From: JBBIJO01 sp037445895
GTDB lineage: Bacteria > Bacteroidota > Ignavibacteria > Kapaibacteriales > UBA2268
DNA length: 64,000 nt
Direction of reading: 5' to 3'
NCBI GenBank assembly: GCA_037445895.1
Contig: JBBIJO010000002.1
Coordinates: 219,308 to 283,307 of the forward strand
Positions 62,153-64,000 of the stretch are shown here, piece by piece. The notes under the pieces were generated by a model, which searched no databases, had not been told where the DNA came from, and saw only the letters and a list, made by a program, of their open reading frames with translations. A program made the translations under genes and the position numbers. The first letter of the stretch is position 1. Each line of letters begins with the position of its first letter.

Positions 62153-64000
62153 TTATTTATTCCAAGTCAAATCAACTTTGGCATTCGCAGGTGAAACGCG
62201 AACATAACCTTGCATTTCTTGGTGCAAAGCAGAGCAAAAGTCCGTACAATAGAACGGAAAGATACCCGCAAACTTTGGAGTCCATTTCAATGTAAGCGTT
62301 TCCCCAGGCATAATGAGAAGTTCAGCATTCGTCGAACTGAACACAGCAAAACCGTGTGGAATATCCCAATCCTGTTCAAGGTTAGTAACATGAAAGTAAA
62401 CTTCATCGCCAACTTTAATTCCCTCGATGTTATCGGGAGTAAAGTGGGAACGAATTGCCGTCATATACACGTGGACTTCCTTTCCGTTTCTCGTAACTTT
62501 CACCTGGTCGGGACTGATTGTCTTGTATGGGTGTTGATTTTCCTCAATCTTGAAGATTTTCACTGACTTATCCTTTATTACCTCTGCTGGTATCATCTGT
62601 GCATAGTGGGGTTCACCTACCGTAGGAAAGTCGGACAGCATTTTCATCTTTTCACCAGAAATATCAATCAACTGACAGGCTTGCGGCAATTCTGGACCCG
62701 TTGGTAAATAACGGTCCTTGGTAATTTTATTCATAGCTAAAAGGTACTTCGGAGTCGGCTTTTTGGTATCTCCGCCAGGAAGGCAAAGATGACCTATTGA
62801 GTAATAAACTGGGATTCTATCGACAACCTTAAAGTCCTTTAAACTCCATTTAATAACTTCGGACGAAATAAATACCGAAGTATAAGCATATCCTTTTCCA
62901 TCAAATTCCGTATGGAGGGGTCCGAGACCAGGATTCTGGACTTCGCCCGCAAGCACAGCATCGTAGTTTAAAACCGGTATGCCATCGATAGTTTTATCGA
63001 ACTTCTTATCGTCGATAGCTTTCAACATCTTAGTAAACGAAAAGACAGGAATAACTGTTGCCAATTTCCCTCCGCCAACTATATATTCCCCTTCGGGGTC
63101 AACATCGCAACCGTGAGGTGATTTAGGCGTTGGAATAAAGTAAACGAGCCCGGGGCATTCTTCGGGAATCAAAATTTTTACTTTATCGATAATTTCGGAA
63201 TATGCGGTTTGTTTTTTCTCATCGAAAACATTGCGGTAGTGTGTGCCGGCTATCTCGTGGGCTTTGCCTTGGGCAATATACTCTTCGGCTTTTTTCCAAT
63301 TCACAGCTGCAATAAAGTCTTTATCGTTCTGGCTCGCGTTAACTTCGAGCAATGTATGGGCTTGCTCTGTATTATACGAGCTAAAAAAGAACCATCCGTG
63401 GGACTTTCCTTTTCCAGCATGGCTTAAATCGTAATCGTAACCAGGCATTAGAATTTGAAATGCAATATTCATACGCCCGTTTTGCGGGTCAACCTTTATG
63501 AAACTCAATGTTCCTTTAAACTTATCTTTGTAGCTTTCGATTGAAACATCTTCTTGTGGGACTGGGACGCTAAATCGCGTTCCCGCAACAATATATTCCG
63601 TATTTTCCGTAGCAAACGGCGAAGAGTGGTTGCCCCCGCTATTGGGTATCTCTATAATCTCTGCAGTTCGGAAAGTTGTTAAATCGATGCGAGCAATCCT
63701 TGGGGTATTATTCGAATTGATAAAAAGCCATCGTCCATCGGCAACACCATTGGTTTGCGATAATTCAGGATGATGAGAATCGTCCCAAGGCACAAAGCCG
63801 TGAGTGCTGTTCAACATCGGTTTGGTCTCTTCGGAGTAACCATAACCATTCTCAGGATTTTGCGCGAAAACCGGGATAACCCGCAACAATCTTCCGCTCG
63901 GAATAGCATAAACCGCAACTTGACCACTAAACCCACCCGACAGAAACGCATAAAATTCATCGTATTGACCAGGTGCTACGTAAACCTTTTCTGCTGCATC
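62153..64000 (-). CDS. nosZ: Nitrous-oxide reductase NosZ, clade II (N terminus cut by window edge)
   Basis: Periplasmic enzyme reducing N2O to N2. In-frame coding continues to base 64000, giving 615 residues without the signal peptide and true start. The seven CuZ histidines are all visible: DSHHPE (two), KSHGW, SPHGCD, PLHTEF, IGHLCL, EPHYAQ. The C-terminal cupredoxin domain has the CuA site CTDFCSALHQEM (Cys, Cys, His, Met). The DxHH wording and the CTDFC form instead of CWFC fit clade II. The beginning is VYVAPGQYDEFYAFLSGGF. A full clade II NosZ is about 640-660 residues, so few are missing. No NosR is seen, also typical of clade II. Confidence 0.95.
   Translation of the reverse strand, partial: DAAEKVYVAPGQYDEFYAFLSGGFSGQVAVYAIPSGRLLRVIPVFAQNPENGYGYSEETKPMLNSTHGFVPWDDSHHPELSQTNGVADGRWLFINSNNTPRIARIDLTTFRTAEIIEIPNSGGNHSSPFATENTEYIVAGTRFSVPVPQEDVSIESYKDKFKGTLSFIKVDPQNGRMNIAFQILMPGYDYDLSHAGKGKSHGWFFFSSYNTEQAHTLLEVNASQNDKDFIAAVNWKKAEEYIAQGKAHEIAGTHYRNVFDEKKQTAYSEIIDKVKILIPEECPGLVYFIPTPKSPHGCDVDPEGEYIVGGGKLATVIPVFSFTKMLKAIDDKKFDKTIDGIPVLNYDAVLAGEVQNPGLGPLHTEFDGKGYAYTSVFISSEVIKWSLKDFKVVDRIPVYYSIGHLCLPGGDTKKPTPKYLLAMNKITKDRYLPTGPELPQACQLIDISGEKMKMLSDFPTVGEPHYAQMIPAEVIKDKSVKIFKIEENQHPYKTISPDQVKVTRNGKEVHVYMTAIRSHFTPDNIEGIKVGDEVYFHVTNLEQDWDIPHGFAVFSSTNAELLIMPGETLTLKWTPKFAGIFPFYCTDFCSALHQEMQGYVRVSPANAKVDLTWNK

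Noticed and set aside
1..64000. tRNA genes, rRNA, CRISPR arrays and insertion sequences
   Set aside because: I scanned the intergenic gaps for T-loop/acceptor patterns, regular repeats and transposase motifs and saw none; a dedicated search would be needed to exclude a cryptic tRNA.

Overview
The window is about 37% GC and densely coded. It looks like a chromosome segment from the Bacteroidota/Chlorobiota superphylum, most likely the Ignavibacteria/Kapabacteria side. The reasons are inference from gene content. Several secreted proteins end in a type IX secretion (T9SS) type-A sorting domain, a Bacteroidota/Chlorobiota hallmark. A flagellar export apparatus sits beside them, which is unusual in classical Bacteroidota but present in Ignavibacteria-like lineages. 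There is also a GWxTD-domain protein, a clade II ('atypical') nitrous-oxide reductase cluster, and HydF, the maturation GTPase of [FeFe]-hydrogenase. The picture is a motile, possibly hopanoid-making facultative organism able to use N2O and perhaps make or use H2.

Left part (1-12184, all minus strand). A head-to-tail block reads manC-like/pseudo-mutase, ispF, PAS histidine kinase, ruvX, GWxTD protein, rsmE, then fliP-fliQ-fliR-flhB-flhA (flhA runs off the left edge). From 12336 on the plus strand comes a three-gene surface uptake locus: a T9SS-anchored beta-propeller, a TonB-dependent receptor and a lipoprotein. It ends in a perfect 42-base palindromic terminator shared with a convergent minus-strand run: deoxyhypusine-synthase-like protein, inactive rhomboid, NuoE, HpnD and HpnC.

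Middle (21252-38909). Plus strand: KimA-like potassium transporter, thrS, truA, a LysE-type exporter and a 1028-residue T9SS protein. Minus strand: a small envelope group (PspC protein, a LiaI/LiaF-like membrane protein, an internally duplicated protein and an SFGGS-repeat protein). Plus strand: hydF, a PqqD-like protein, pepD, then two Hsp20 genes and dnaK. The heat-shock genes carry interesting leader DNA: four copies of a TTTTGGCATAT-like motif with a sigma-54-like promoter before hsp20, and a 15-bp inverted repeat before dnaK.

Right part (39063-64000). Minus strand: a BamA/TamA-type outer-membrane protein, a DUF2795 protein, and a four-gene unit of propeller lipoprotein, ECF sigma factor, an anti-sigma-like protein with a barrel-like C terminus, and a DUF4397-like lipoprotein. 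Plus strand: a T9SS protein with dockerin-like repeats, gltX, a small lipoprotein, an NtrC-type regulator, an active/inactive M16 peptidase pair, ribH, a large propeller protein and a GT-C membrane protein. The window closes with a minus-strand nos cluster (nosZ, NosB-like, nosL, nosD, nosF, nosY). nosZ is cut by the right edge, and an intrinsic terminator separates it from its accessory genes.

No tRNA, rRNA, CRISPR array, insertion sequence or known riboswitch was recognised. All functional calls come from reading the sequence; no database search was possible.
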